Positions 42,635 to 55,400 of a stretch of DNA of 64,000 bases are shown here, in pieces (within the stretch, counting starts at the first letter, position 1; the number at the start of each line of letters is the position of its first letter). Source of the stretch: Chloranthus sessilifolius (lineage: Eukaryota; Streptophyta; Magnoliopsida; Chloranthales; Chloranthaceae); NCBI GenBank assembly GCA_021018995.1, contig CM037590.1, positions 88,134,097 to 88,198,096 of the forward strand. Reading direction: 5' to 3'. Position numbers and translations under genes: made by a program. The notes beneath the pieces are model-generated. The model ran no database searches, was not told the DNA's origin, and worked only from the letters and a program-made list of their open reading frames with translations.

Positions 42635-43666
42635 ATGGCCAGAGAGCACATACTAGAAACGCAGCTCAAGAGAACACCCACACATATCACTGTGTGGGAT
42701 TTGTTAATCACGTCCCCGCTACACTTCCAAGCCCTGATGGGAGCACTCAAGGATGCACATGTCTCCACTCACGTAACTCCAGATGAAGTAGGAGAAATAA
42801 TGGGGCAAGTGTTGGCCCCAAATGCCATCTCATTCACTGATCCGAACCTACCAATCGAGGGGCATGACCACTCTAACTCCTTGAATATAACAGTGGAGGT
42901 AGGAAACTTGGTGGTGCCGTTGGTCCTAATAGACAACGGGTCGGCATTGAACATATGCCCTCTGAGAACGGCAATCAAAATTGGGGCGAACCCCGACACC
43001 TTTCGGCCATCCATATCAAGCGCTCGAGGATTCGACAACACCAGAAGAGAAATCATAAGAGAAGTAGACCTCAACCTGATCCTCGGGTCACAAACCTTCA
43101 CCACCCCCTTTTAGGTGATGGACATCAAGTCTACTTTCAATATGCTATTGGGCCGGCCATGGATACATAAGCTCGGAGCAATACCATCTACCCTGCACCA
43201 AAAGCTCCGATTCATCTCGAAAGGAAAAATTGTCACCATCTTGGGCGAGAGTAGAGAAGACAGGGAGAGAAGCACTCTACACATTGAGAATCTGAAAGTG
43301 CTAAACATACCGCACACAACAGAGGATGCCGATCTTCACCGATTCAAGTATGACTTCTCAGTCGTCACCCTCGGACCAACTGAAAAGATCCTGGATAAAA
43401 CTGGGGGAGGAATGGACGCAACTGTTTTCATGCTCCACAGATGGGGCCATCAAAAAGGGAAAGGGTTGGGCCCACGCCTCCAAGGAAGAAGAGACCCCAT
43501 CAAGGCCAAGGGGCAACAAACCAAATTTGGCTTGGGCTATAGGCTCAGAGAAGAAGAAGTCAGAGAGGCCAAGGAAAAGATGAGAGCCGCAGCAGTCGCC
43601 AAGGCAGAGGAATCATCTTGGAAGAGGAACCTCACACTCGCCCCCACATCCGTGAAACCTTTGTGA
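42635..43666 (+). pseudogene. Element E1 aspartic protease with G-patch
   Basis: 42635-43114 has VWDLLITSPLHFQALMGAL and the active site LVLIDNGSALNICPL with intact D-N-G-S. It ends at TAG (43112-43114) where E2 has a CAA codon. The next frame (43115-43666) gives MDIKSTFNMLLGRPWIHKL and, later, HRWGHQKGKGLGPRLQGRRD, a glycine-rich G-patch typical of the Tat/Ogre protease end. Protease activity would mature Gag-Pol. The G-patch is thought to bind nucleic acid. Confidence 0.85.
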
Positions 43667-44138
43667 GCGCCGGGGTGGTAAAAATTGATCTAAATGGGGA
43701 GACGAGGGTCACCCCACATAAGCCTACTTCAATCCACCCCACCAATCCCTACATCATCCCCCCAAACTTCGAAATGGACTTAGCCACTCTTTCCTTATTC
43801 GAGGAAGAAGTTCCTCAGTCCACCCATCGCTCCAGCGCCAGCCACTTTGGGCCCATCCTAACCATAGAGGACAGGGTCCCAGAGGATCCCTCTGTAAATA
43901 TGTTGAGGGAGGAACTGCAAGAGCCTACCGATGCCTCTCCTAATCAAAGAGGTAAAGGCTAAGCCTCACAGGTGAGTAACTGGGCATCCTTGCCCCAACT
44001 CCTGGGAGCCACCAAATACTGTGAAAACGACACTGACTCCCCCTAAAAAAACAACCTGTAAAAAGTAAGGTTAGCCTATGGACCACTCTACGTTTTATAT
44101 ATAGAGATCCACCTCGCCAGGGGCTGATCTCCAGAAAA

Positions 44139-45140
44139 ATGCAAAAGACCATAAAAATAGAAAAAATACCAATTTCAAAAATATTGTCCTTTAAAATTTC
44201 CAATAAAAATAAAATTGATGTCGTGATACCCATCCCACGTGAAGCCGACCCCTTTCCTATAGAAATACAAGAAGAGGTAGGAGCCAGGAGTCTGGACGAG
44301 GAAGGTCAAACCGATGAGCTCCCCAATGAGCTCCTCAGACAATTTGTCGATTTCGAGCATGGCCCTACCCCGATTGTCGAAGAGACGGAGGATGTCAATT
44401 TGGGCACCAAAGAGGCCCCCAAAATCACCAAAATTGAAACATCGCTGTCCCCTGCAGAGAGGAAAGGTATGATAGACTTCCTTCGGTCATACCAAGATGT
44501 CTTCGCATGGTCGTATGAAGACATGCCTGGTGTGGATACTGATCTGGTTGAGCATGAGTTGCCACTCTACCCCGATGTTAACCCGGTTAAACAGAAGCTA
44601 AGACGCCTCCGACCCGAATGGATGTTGAAGGTGAAGGACGAGGTCATTAAGCAGTATGACGCAGGTTTCCTCATGGTATCCAAGTACCCGCAGTGGCTGG
44701 CTAATATCGTCCCCGTATCGAAGAAGGATGGAAAGGCTTGAATGTGCATTTATTTTCGAAACCTCAACAGGGCGAGCCCTAAGGACGACTTTCCATTTCC
44801 CCACATCGACATCTTGGTCGATAACACTATAAAGCATGGAATGCTCTCGTTTATGGATGGATTCTCAGGATATAATCAGATAAAGATGACAGAGGTTGAT
44901 CACGAGAAGACTACGTTCATTACCCCCTAGAGAACCTTCTGCTACAAAGTAATGCCATTCGGGCTGAAGAATGCTGGGACAACCTATCAATGAGCAATGA
45001 CGGCCCTGTTCCACAACATGATGCACCGAGAGATTTAAGTGTACGTCGACGACATGATTGGCAAATCACCAGAAAGGGAGGACCACTTGATAAACCTTCA
45101 GAAGCTATTTGAGAGGTTGAGAAAGTACAGGTAACGGTTG
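44139..45140 (+). pseudogene. Element E1 reverse transcriptase
   Basis: MIDFLRSYQDVFAWSYEDMPG, HELPLYPDVNPVKQKLRRL and MVSKYPQWLANIVPVSKKDG are in frame to a TGA at 44739. The frame continues with ICF-type RNLNRASPKDDFPFPHID, LSFMDGFSGYNQIKM, then a TAG near 44928. Downstream VMPFGLKNAGTTYQ, a stop in HREI*VYVDDMIGKSPERED and more stops follow. Both catalytic aspartates of YVDDM are present (about 45050). At least five stops make it inactive. Confidence 0.85.
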
Positions 45141-45151
45141 AACCCCTAGAA

Positions 45152-45754
45152 GTGCACCTTCGGCGTTATGTTAGGAAAGTTGTTGGGCTTTATTGTCAGC
45201 AGGAGAGGAATGAGGTCGATCCGACCAAGATCAAGGCCATCACTGAAATGCCGCCACCGTCTACAGAGAAGGAAGTCAGAGGCTTTTTAGGCAGAATCCA
45301 GTACATCAGCCGATTCATCACACAGTTAACTCCGATATGTGCACCAATCTTCAAATTACTGAGAAAGGACTCACCGGTTGAATGGAATAATGACTGCCAG
45401 GCTGCATTCGACAAGATTAAAGGTTACCTCCTGAAACCTCCGGTATTGGTACCACCCATACCTGATAGACCCCTGATAATGTACCTGTCCACGACAGAGT
45501 TTTCCATGGGCTGTGTGTTAGGGCAACATGATGAGACAGGAAGAAGAGAGCAGGGCATCTATTATCTAAGCAAGAAATTCACTGATTACGAGACATGCTA
45601 TTCTCATCTGGAGAAAGCATGCTTAGCACTCGTATGGGCTACTCAAAGACTTCGACACTAACTGTTATCCCAAGCCGTCCTACTTTTAGCACGGATGGAT
45701 CCGCTAAAGTACCTATTCAAAAAACCTGCACTCACTGGCTGAACTGCACAATGG
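45152..45754 (+). pseudogene. Element E1 RNase H, cut by E2
   Basis: Starting in the RT connection (LLGFIV, GNEVDPTKIKAITEMPPP, VRGFLGRIQYISRFI), it continues with the gypsy RNase H: RPLIMYLSTTEFSMGCVLGQHDETGRREQGIYYLSKKFTDYETCYS and TQRLRH, then a stop. After LARMDPLKYLFKKPALTG it ends abruptly at ...TAQW where TGTAGACACCC begins. E2 continues here with RWQLLLSEF (55978), showing that the coding sequence was interrupted and not deleted. Confidence 0.88.
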
Positions 45755-47354
45755 TGTAGACACCCAAATTCGGCCCAAGGCCCGATCAATCTGTACTGCT
45801 GGAGAGATGTACCCCTGTGCTTTCGATGGGACCCCTGAACCCTTAGTAATCTACCCTGAACCCTTAAGAATCTACCTAAACCCTTTAGAACCATTCCCCC
45901 AACCCTTAGAGATCACCCCTAAACCCTAGAATCCCTTCCCAGACCTAACTCAAACCCTTCTGAGTAGTCGATGGGATGAGAGCTATAGAATTTCATATAG
46001 ACCACTATTAAGGATGGGCCATATACCATTGGAAAGAGGACTTCTCCAGCTTTCCAACAAGCCAAAGATCACCCAATTTGAAGCTATGGTTCAAAAGTTA
46101 TGGGTGATTAAACTTTCACATAAAATCATAAAAATTTTGCTCAGGCGTGGATATTACATACGCCCAGCCAATTTAGCTCCAGATTAGTTAGGCGTATATA
46201 TTATATACGCCTGCCTATTTTTGGGGGAAATTTGGCTGGGCGTATATAATATATACGCCCAGCATAGGTGGGGCCCACCACGGGTTTCATCTTCTCAAAC
46301 TCCCCTGATTTTGGTAAAATTCTTGTTCCTAAAGCTGCGTATATATATATATCGCCCGACTTATCTGATGCTTGTCATTAGTTGCTCGAATTTCCTTCAT
46401 CTAGTTTGACCCTTTGATCATCCCCTTGGTTGAGGTGGGTGTCTTAAGGTTGGTTGCACCCCCTTTGAGCTTATTGGCAACCCTTAAGTCACCCATGGTC
46501 TCACCCCATCATCCACCATTGAAACTAGTTTCCCAAAACCCTAGGACCTTGAAAACCCAAAAACCCTTAGATGGGGGATTACCTAATTACTAAACTAGTT
46601 AGCCCTTAAGTAATCCCCTAACCCATCCCTTCTCTATAAATAGAGAGGTCCCCTTCTTCCCAAGGGGTTGAAGTTTTGGTTGAAAATTTGGTTGATTAGA
46701 GAGCTTAAGAGAGAGAAAGTCCTAGTGAGAGAAAATGCCATTTATTTTCCAAAATTCCAGCAAGCTTAGATCACCTATTCCACTCCATTTCAACCATGAG
46801 ATCACCTTCTTTTAGCCAAAATCTATTTCCTAGCTTCACTCTACACCCCCTACCTATCAAATCTTTGCATTAGAGTCCATTTCCATACCATTCAAGCCAT
46901 CGGAAGCACGCCAAAGCTAAGATCTTCCACGGTGTAACAAGGGCCCGTGAGCTCTGGCTCACCCCTCTCTTCCTCTACCTTCTTGGTGTCTCCTCCGTCT
47001 AAGGATTCAAGCCGTTACGCCACCGAAATTTTGGTTTGGCTCAAAGCTTGATAGGACCGTATTACCTTCGGGCAAGGGGAAACTCCGCCCTTTTTATTTT
47101 TATTTTAGCCATAGATAGAGACCGCTACGTGCGGGTTGATCGGGTGCCTAAACCCTTCCCGATCGATAACCCAAGCCCCTACCCTAGAGCCTTTGGCAAG
47201 GACCGGTAAATCAGAGTCATATTTAGCACTTCGGTGCTCAAAATATTGATTTGAAGGTTTCCAGGGTCACCAAAAGCTCCGGGTGGCCACTCTACATTTT
47301 TGTTGAAAGCGAGCGCATCACCGCGACGGGTTCGAGAGGATCCAAGGTCGCACA
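45755..47354 (+). repeat. 5' LTR of element E2
   Basis: 1600 bp, TGTAGACACCC...CGCACA, collinear with the E1 LTR. It has palindromes at 46144, 46191 and 46239 and a decayed one at about 46334, a TATA box at 46634-46643 and the same two hairpins in its transcribed part (GTGAGC/GCTCAC near 46944; GATCGGG/CCCGATC near 47137). Confidence 0.9.
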
Positions 47355-47356
47355 GA

Positions 47357-47373
47357 TGGCGACTCTGCTGGGG
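47357..47373 (+). other. Primer binding site of element E2 (tRNA-Arg type)
   Basis: TGGCGACTCTGCTGGGG, 2 bp after the LTR end; one base different from the E1 site. Confidence 0.83.
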
Positions 47374-48888
47374 AAATCACCCTAGCGCTTCCCCTCTTGT
47401 TGGCCTTTCTTTTTATTACTAACTATTGTTATTTTTTTCTTCTTACTTTTTCTATTTTTTCTATATTTTTGGTGTTTTTTTACTAACGTATTCACCCCTA
47501 CGATTCAGTTCTTTAAGTGCCTTAGCCGATTGGCGGGCCTACGTGTACCTCTAAATTCCCGTTTTTACAACTCTTGTCATTTAAGCCGCATTAGCCGTTT
47601 GGCGGGCCCGCTCGCATTTATTTTCGCGTCATTTAAATTTCGGTCATTTATGAGCCTTAGCCGTTTGGCGGGCCTACTTGCGCACTTTACTTTGGTCATC
47701 ATATTTCACCATTGAACGTCGGCTCGTTGAGGCGGCACGGGCTTGTCATCCCCGACCCGATCTTGGACATTAATTTCACTCCCCTATAAAAGTTTGTAAT
47801 TAAAAAGGAACCAACAGTATGGGGACATAATTGAATTTATTTTTGCATTTTTGGGTAGTTTTCGGGGGGTTTAGGCACAGATACAATTTACCCGGTTCCC
47901 AGTAAGGCGGCAGCCCTAGTGGTGATGATCCTGAAAAGAACCACCCCTTTCAGTACCTGAGAAGGCGCTTGCGCCGGAGGTATATCGGTTGGGTTGCCAA
48001 TTCCGATCAAGCCGTAAAACCCGCATTGGTGAGAGCGTAGAAAACCCAAAATTCAGCCGTGTATCCCTAGGAAACGGAAAGGAGGGACCCAATAACATAC
48101 ACAGCAGTCCTCGGGAGCATTTCTCCCAAGAAACCAGTTCAAAGACCCACATTCGGGCTTGCTGTCCACTGTCAAAATATAATTGACATAACCTTTTGCC
48201 CGGCGTATATAATATACGACAAAAACCCCAATTTACAGGCATATATAATATATCGCCCAAGATCCCGATTTAAGCGGTGTATATAATATATCGCTTGATA
48301 ATCTGTATTTTTTTGGTCGGGCGTGCATAATATATATGCCCAGTATATACTGGGCTGCAGCAACCCGACCTGTGGCCCAATCCACCACCCCAATTCTCCG
48401 ATTAGCAGTATTAGTGTCCGCGGTAGCCTCCCACATTCTCTAACACCCAATATGCCCCCGCCTAGTCAAAAGAAGGCGACTTCTTATTGATTTGCTCCGG
48501 GGGATCGGGTCATTCGCGTGGATTCCCTCGCCTTCAATAGAACGAAAGGGTTCCCTTTCACTTCTTTCTTAGTGTGTCGGATCCCGCCGTGGGACCTACT
48601 AAAAGCGCATATATCGCCTGAAACGGGAGTTGACCCTGGGCACCAGGTCATCATTCATCTAAGTAGAGGGGAGTTAATTGCTATTTGAAAAAAAAGAAAG
48701 AAAGAAAATCCTCATCTTCAAAAAAAATCCACCTTAAAAAAAAATCAATCAAAGTCAAAAATCAAAAATAACAACAAAAAAATCATTTTCAAAAACAAAA
48801 CAAAAATCAAATCATCATTTTCCAAAACCCAAAAAAAACACACAAAGAAAAACAATAAAAAATATACCTTGGTGTGAACGTCACTACG

Positions 48889-51800
48889 GCGACCTCAAAC
48901 CCGGCTCGTAGGAGAAGAACCAGGAAGGTATTTGGCCCTTAGCCGCGACATCGGTCACTCGTCAGCGGATCATGTCAAGAGCCGATACATCCCCATTGTC
49001 ATCCCCTTCCAATTCCCATATAGGAGAAGACCCGATCTCCGACACCTTCACCCAAACCAGGTTCGATATCACGGGCCCATTCGGGGCGCCCGTGTTCACC
49101 TCCACCTCATCCCCTTCCCTAACATTCTCCCAACATACCCCTTTTTCATCCCCTACTGAAACCCCTCATTTCTCAACCGATCCTTACATCCCCATCTCCC
49201 ATCCAAACACCCTTATCGCATCCCCATACTTCCAAAGACCCCCTAGGGAGTCCCATCCCCCGCCTACTTCCCACATTCTATCCCTCTTATCACCCATGCC
49301 CCCAACATCCTACATCCCATCCACCCCATCTCACATACCATTCCCACCACATGGCCCATCCACATCCCAACACACCCCCCCATTTACCCGAGTCATGCCC
49401 AATTTCTCCCAACCACCTCCATCCTTAAGTGAGCCATCACCCCCCAATCTCACACATGAATCCATGCCCTCGATGGAGGACATGAGAACGATGTACGCTC
49501 TGTGGGCTGCTTCTTGCAACCCTACCTCTCAAACCCCGCATCCAAATGTCCAAAACCTCCATACCCCATTCCCTCCTAACCATGCCCAACCACCCATCGT
49601 CCATACCTCCCAAAATCCCCCTCCTCAATTCCAGACCCAAACCCACACAAATCTATGGGCCCCGGCCCAAAGTCCTACAAACCCATGGGCCCAAGCCTAA
49701 ACCCATTAGACCCAGGCCCAGGCCCAGATCCCTCAGAACCCATGGGCCCAAACCCAAGCCCATCAGGTCCAGGCCCAAATCCCTCAAAACCCATGGGCCC
49801 AAGCCCAAGCCCGTCAGACCCAGGCCCATGCCCAGAATCCTCAAGGCCCATGGACCCAAACCCATCAGGCTCAAGTCCAGGCCCAAAACCCTCAAAACCC
49901 ATGGGTCCAAGCCCACCAGACCAAGGCCCAAGTCCAAGCCCCCAGGGCCCATGGACCCAAACCTACCAAACTCAAACCCAGGGCCCATGGACCCAAACCC
50001 AGCCCCCTCATGGCCCCGTAGCCCAAGCTCAACAAAGCCCATTGGCCCAAGGTCATATTAATCCCCACACGGGCCAGGGGCAGTCAATTCAAGCCTTCCA
50101 AACCATCAAACCCAAATCCCCCAAGGCCCATCCCACGCTCGCTCAAGGCCCATTCACTAACCCCATACCCCCCACCAATACCCTTCATTCACCTATACCC
50201 TTCGCCCCATCCCACCTCCAGCAGGAAATCCAATCCATCCCATTCCTCAAACCCACAACATCCATACCTCAATCACCCCATCACCCCAGAATGTGCAACC
50301 AACTCAGACATCACTTACCCTAAGCAGCTCACCCATTTATCCCTTCTCATCCCCTACAAACCATATGGCCCCACCAGGTCAACCAACCCCTCACCCCCCA
50401 AGTCCAAATAGCAGAACTCGCCCCTCACCAATACCATGACCAATAGTATGAGGAGGATGAGATTCGCAACAGTGGAGGAGCTGCCAGTTTTAACCCTCCC
50501 GGGCCCACCATCATCACACCTAGTGTCGAACCAAATAAGGGGGAAGCGGTCCCCGCCGCAGCCTCAAAGGAACCAGAGCAGCTGAAAGAACAGATAGATA
50601 GAATACAGAAGCAGCTGATGAAGATGGGAGGAATGGAACTACACTCAACGGACTTTTCAGACTTATATACATTCTCGATGTCCCCTTACGAAATTCAAGA
50701 TGCCATCATTTGATAAGTATAATGGCATTGGCAACCCCATCGCCCACCTAAAATCTTACTGTGGGGATATGTGCCAGTATGGCAGAGATGAACGACTCCT
50801 CATCAAAGTGTTCCAGAAGAGTTTAACGGGCCCAACACTGAGGTGGTTCACATCCTTCGAACCATCCATGATAAAAAATTGGAAAGACCTGACACGATTA
50901 TTTCAAGAACAATATCTCTATAACATGGACATAGAACCAAGGAAGTCAGATTTGGCGGTTTAAAGACATGATGAAACATTGATGCTTACTTGGGAGGTGG
51001 AGGCCTTAGCTCGGGTAACTCGGATTCGGATGATGGCATTGAATTGATAACCAAGGGAGCCCTCGGTCATCTTGCAGATTTTTAGTATATCGGCGGTCAA
51101 GTTTCTTGATCTGGTCGAAAATATGTCGTTGCGAAGGCGCGCATTAGAGAGGCGAGTTAGGAAGGAATGTGGCCAATGGGGCCACAGGGGTTGGCAGCCA
51201 AACCAAGAATCAAAGAAGACTAGGGGCGTGAACATTGTTTACCCCAGGCCAATACGCCCCCGATACAACTCCAAGTTACACAACCACCCCCGACCCGTTT
51301 CGAGCAAGTACCAAGTCCAAGCAACGAACCAAGAGCCCCGTTTACCCCGGAATAGATGAAAGCGCGCTTTGAACGAGTATTCACCCCGTTGGGGCAATCC
51401 TTGAGTGTCTTACTGTCGGTATTACTACAGAAAGGCTTGGTCAATTTACTCCAACCTCGCCCGCCACCCCACCCAATACCAAGGAATTATGATCCAAATC
51501 TGCATTGTAATTTCCACCAGGGCCTGGGTCACCCTACGGACCGGTGCTTCCCGTTAAAGCACGTAGTCCAAGATCTGATAGAGGCGAGAAAGATCATACC
51601 CCTGCCACTTCCCCAAGGGCAGAACCAGAATATCCATCAAGCCCCTCTACCACCGCACCCAGGAGGCCCCAGGCCTAACATACATTGGATAGAGGAGGAA
51701 GAAGAAGAGTTTGACCCTTCAGATTATATCAGTAATCAGAAGGAGTTTTTACTCCCCAGGTCGAATGAAGATGAACTATTTCTTGGGGTGATCGAGCCAT

Positions 51801-52690
51801 TGTATCTTGTCGATTATTTTCCCACACCGGCTTACCAAGAGGAGCCCTTAGATTTAGGGCGGTATTTTTACACCCCCGCTCCCGCCTATCAAATCCAAAC
51901 GGGCATAGCCCCGCCGCAATCATACACATATCCACCCCATGCCAAATTTACCCCAAATACCCCTCCGTCACACCCAAATCACCCCACACCATACACAACT
52001 CCGCCATCCCCTTATTGTCCTACCCCATACACACCCTCAAATCTCTCCACCCAATACACTGCTCCACCATCCCCAAGCTACCACATTCCATACACACCTT
52101 CAAATCCCACCACCCAATATACCGTCCCATCACCCCCAAATCACCCCACTCCGTACATAACTCCATCACCCCCAATCTACCCCATTTCACCCATAAACCC
52201 ATCATCACCTCACCATGCCACCCCCTACACAAGCCCGCCATATCCAAATCATCCTACTCAATGCGCAACTCCATCGTCTCCAATTTACCCCACTTCATCC
52301 ACAAATCCATCACCATCCCATCATACCTCCCCATATACAAATCCCTCATATCCCTATTACCCTCGCCCACCACACCTCAGACGTCTCCCCATCCCTCCAA
52401 CCCAGTCACACTCTCGCCATCCCTTCGTTACTTTGGCCCCAATCCAACTCCACCCCCACTCGGACAAGCAACCCCTCACCCAATCCCCTCATCACCCAAT
52501 CACCACTGGTCCTACCATGCCCAGGTAACACCAGTACAAGCCCCCTCCATGCCCATAACTCCAATTCTGTCAATTCCCCCCACTACCATTCCACCCCCAT
52601 TGGAGTTAACCTGGTTGGACTCGAGAAACCAGTATATCCGGCCCAATCCTCCCCGGAGTCCTCACGCACTCCATTTCTCATCCCAAAACC
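48889..52690 (+). pseudogene. Element E2 Gag
   Basis: The E1 start context GCCACCATGGCAACC reads GTCACTACGGCGACC here, so the start codon is ACG, and a TAG follows about 17 codons later. Beyond it the E1-like sequence is open for 48972-49700 (MSRADTSPLSSPS...). Next are the Pro minisatellite (49685-49905), the core FKMPSFDKYNGIGNPIAHLKSY (50690-50963) and a damaged stretch. Then an open frame (51356-52528) carries CNFHQGLGHPTDRC and HVVQDLIEARKI, followed by Pro/Tyr/Thr-rich repeats. Translation could not begin normally. Confidence 0.82.
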
Positions 52691-54026
52691 TGCTTATGAC
52701 TCGCATCAAGTACCATTGAGCTATGAACAGAGGAACATGAATGCTCGGTGCAACCAAGAAGAGGCTGTTGAATTCGTTACCCGATCGGGCCAAATTTCTG
52801 CTCAGCCAGAAGCATCAGGGGCAGTCAGAGGAGAAGAAAAGAAGAAAGAACAGGCCACAGGAAATCCCTTTGAAAAAATGGCCAGGGAGCACATACTGGA
52901 GACACAGCTCAAGAGAACACCCGCACATATTACTGTGTGGGATTTGTTAATCACGTCTCCACTCCACTTTCAAGCCCTAATGGGAGCGCTCAAGGACGCG
53001 CATGTCTCCACCCATGTAACTCCAGATGAAGTAGGGGAAATAATAGGGCAAGTGTTGGCCCCAAACGCCATCTCTTTCACCGATGCAGACCTACCGATCG
53101 AGGGGAATGACCATTCTAAACCCCTGAATATAACAGTGGAAGTAGGGAACTTGGTGGTACCGTTGGTCCTGATCGACAACGGGTTGGCGCTGAACGTATG
53201 CCCTCTAAGGACGGCAATCAAAATTGGGGCAAACCCTGACACCTTCCGGCCATCCATATCAAGCGCACAAGGATTCGACAACACTAGAAGGGAAATCATA
53301 GGAGAAGTAGACCTTGACCTGATCCTCGGACCGCAAACCTTCACCACCCCCTTTCAAGTGATGGACATCAAGTCTACCTTCAATCTGCTATTGGGCCGGC
53401 CATGGATACATAAGCTCGAAGCAATACCATCTACTCTACACCAAAAGCTCCGATTTATCTCAGAAGGAAAAATTGCCACCATCTTGGGGGAAAGCAGAGA
53501 GGACATGGGGAAGAGCGCTCTACACATTGAAAATCCAAAAGTGCTGAACATACCGCACACAGCCGAGGACGCCGATCTCTATCGATTTGAGTATGACTTC
53601 TCAAATGTTACCCTCGGACCAACTGTAAAGACCACGGATAAAATTAGAGGAGAAATGGACGCAGCTGTGTTCATGCTCCACAGATGGGGCCATCAAAAAG
53701 GGAAAGGACTGGGTCCACGCCTCCAAGGAAGAAGAGACTCCGTCAAGGCCAAGGGGCAACAAACTAAATTCGGCTTAGGCCACAGGCCCAAAGAAAAGGA
53801 AGCCAGAGAGGCTAAGGAAAAGATGAGAGCCGCAACAATTGCCAAGGCCAGAGGAATCATCATAGAAGAGGAACCTCACGCTCTCCCCCACATCCGTGAA
53901 ACCTTTATGAGCGCCGGGGTAGTAAAAATTGATCTGAATGGGGAGACGAGGGTAACCCCACATAAGCCTACTTCAATCCACCCCACTAATCCCTACAACA
54001 TCCCCCAGACTTCGAAATGGACTTAG
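52690..54026 (+). pseudogene. Element E2 protease with G-patch
   Basis: The open frame 52215-54026 is meaningful from about residue 95 onward. It has KMAREHILETQLKRTPAHITVWDLLITSPL, then the active site at about 53160-53205, LVLIDNGLALNVCPL. The serine of the D-N-G-S signature, present in E1, is leucine here through a TCG to TTG change. MDIKSTFNLLLGRPWIHKL follows, and the G-patch at about residues 490-520 (HRWGHQKGKGLGPRLQG). A C-terminal spacer leads to RT. The frame is otherwise open, the best preserved protease in the window. Confidence 0.85.
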
Positions 54027-54263
54027 CCGCCCTTTTCTTGTTTGAGGAAGAAGTTCCTCGATCCACCCCTCACTCCAGCACCAACCACTCTGGGTCCCTT
54101 CTAACCGTAGAGGACAAGGTCCCGGAGGATCCCTCTGTAAATATGTTGAGGGAAGAAATGCAAGAGCCTACCGATGCCGCTATCGACCGAAGAGGTAAAG
54201 GCCAGGCCTCGCAGGTGAGTAACTGGGCATCCTTACCCCAACTCTTAAGAGCTACCAAATACC

Positions 54264-55400
54264 GTGAAAATGGCACCGACTTTCCAAAAAAAACAACATG
54301 TAAAAGGTGAGGTTAGCCTCTGGACCACTCTACCTTGTATATATAGAGATCCACCTCGCCAGGGGCTGACCTCCGAAAAAATGCAAAAGACTATAAAAAT
54401 AGAAAAAATACTAATTCCAAAAACATTGTCCTTTAAAATTCCTAATAAAATTGAAGTTGATGTCGTGATACCTGTCCCACGTGAAGCCGACCCCTTTCCT
54501 ATAGAAATACAAGAAGAGATAGGAGTCACGAGTCTGGACGAGGAAGGTCAAACCGATGAGCTCCCCAATGAGCTCCTCAAACAATTTGCCAATTTTGAGC
54601 ATGGCCCTACCCCGATTGTCGAAGAGACAGAGGATGTCAATTTGGGCACCAAAGAGGCCCCCAGAATCACCAAAATCGGAACATCGTTGTCCCCTGCGGA
54701 GAGGAAGGGCATGATAGACTTCCTTCGGTCATACCAAGAGGTCTTCGCATGGTCGTATGAAGACATGCCTGGTTTGGATACTGATCTGGTTAAGCATGAG
54801 TTGCCACTCTATCCCGATGTTAAGCTGGTCAAGCAGAAGCTGAGACGTCTCCGACCCGAATGGATGCTGAAAGTCAAAGACGAGGTCATCAAGCAGTATG
54901 ATGCGGGGTTTCTCATGGTATCCAAGTACCCGCAATGGCTAGCCAATATCGTCCCTGTGCCAAAGAAGGATGGAAAGGTTCGAATGTGCATTGGTATTCG
55001 AAACCTCAACAGGGCGAGCCTTAAGGACGACTTTCCATTACCCCACATCGACATCTTGGTCGATAACACCGCAAAGCATGGAATGCTCTCATTTATGGAT
55101 GGATTCTCAGGATACAATCAGATAAAGATGGCAGAGGTTGATCATGAGAAGACAGCTTTCATTACCCCCTGGGGAACCTTCTGCTACAAGGTAATGCCAT
55201 TCGGGCTGAAGAATGCTGGGGCAACCTATCAAAGAGCAATGACGGCCATGTTCCATGACATGATGCACCAAGAGATCGAAGTATACGTCGACGACATGAT
55301 TGCCAAATCACCAGAAAGGGAGGACCACTTGATAAACCTTAAGAAGCTATTCGAGAGGTTGAGAAAATACATTGAATCTCAGTGCGCCTTCGCTATGTAA
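54264..55400 (+). pseudogene. Element E2 reverse transcriptase
   Basis: Open for 378 codons. After an acidic spacer come IDFLRSYQEVFAWSYEDMPG, PEWMLKVKDEVIKQYDAGFL, WLANIVPVPKKDGKVRMC, DDFPLPHID, LSFMDGFSGYNQ (first catalytic aspartate, residue 279), FCYKVMPFGLKNAGATYQRAM and YVDDM (residues 341-345, both aspartates present). The motif usually (V/I)DYR-LN reads IGIRNLN, a loss of its aspartate. The frame is lost at about 55380 (RKYIESQCAFAM) just before the connection domain. Confidence 0.87.

Larger units (their letters stand above)
35500..45754 (+). mobile_element. Element E1: Tat/Ogre-like Ty3/gypsy retrotransposon, 5' part
   Basis: It has a 5' LTR (35500-37086), tRNA-Arg-type PBS (37089-37105), long leader, gag with proline repeats, protease with G-patch, RT and RNase H. 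It is broken at 45754 by the LTR of the sister element E2. The rest lies beyond the window. It is inserted in the Gag C-terminus of element C (left flank CCTGC). More stops than in E2 fit its being the older copy. Confidence 0.88.

Noticed and set aside
43940-44360. Minus-strand ORFs opposite the start of E1 RT (and 54245-54602 in E2)
   Set aside because: They overlap a well-supported sense domain and have no recognisable content.
45755-47354. E1 and E2 as tandem elements sharing one LTR
   Set aside because: The LTR starts in the middle of the E1 RNase H with no PPT before it and is followed by a PBS, so it is the 5' LTR of a nested element.
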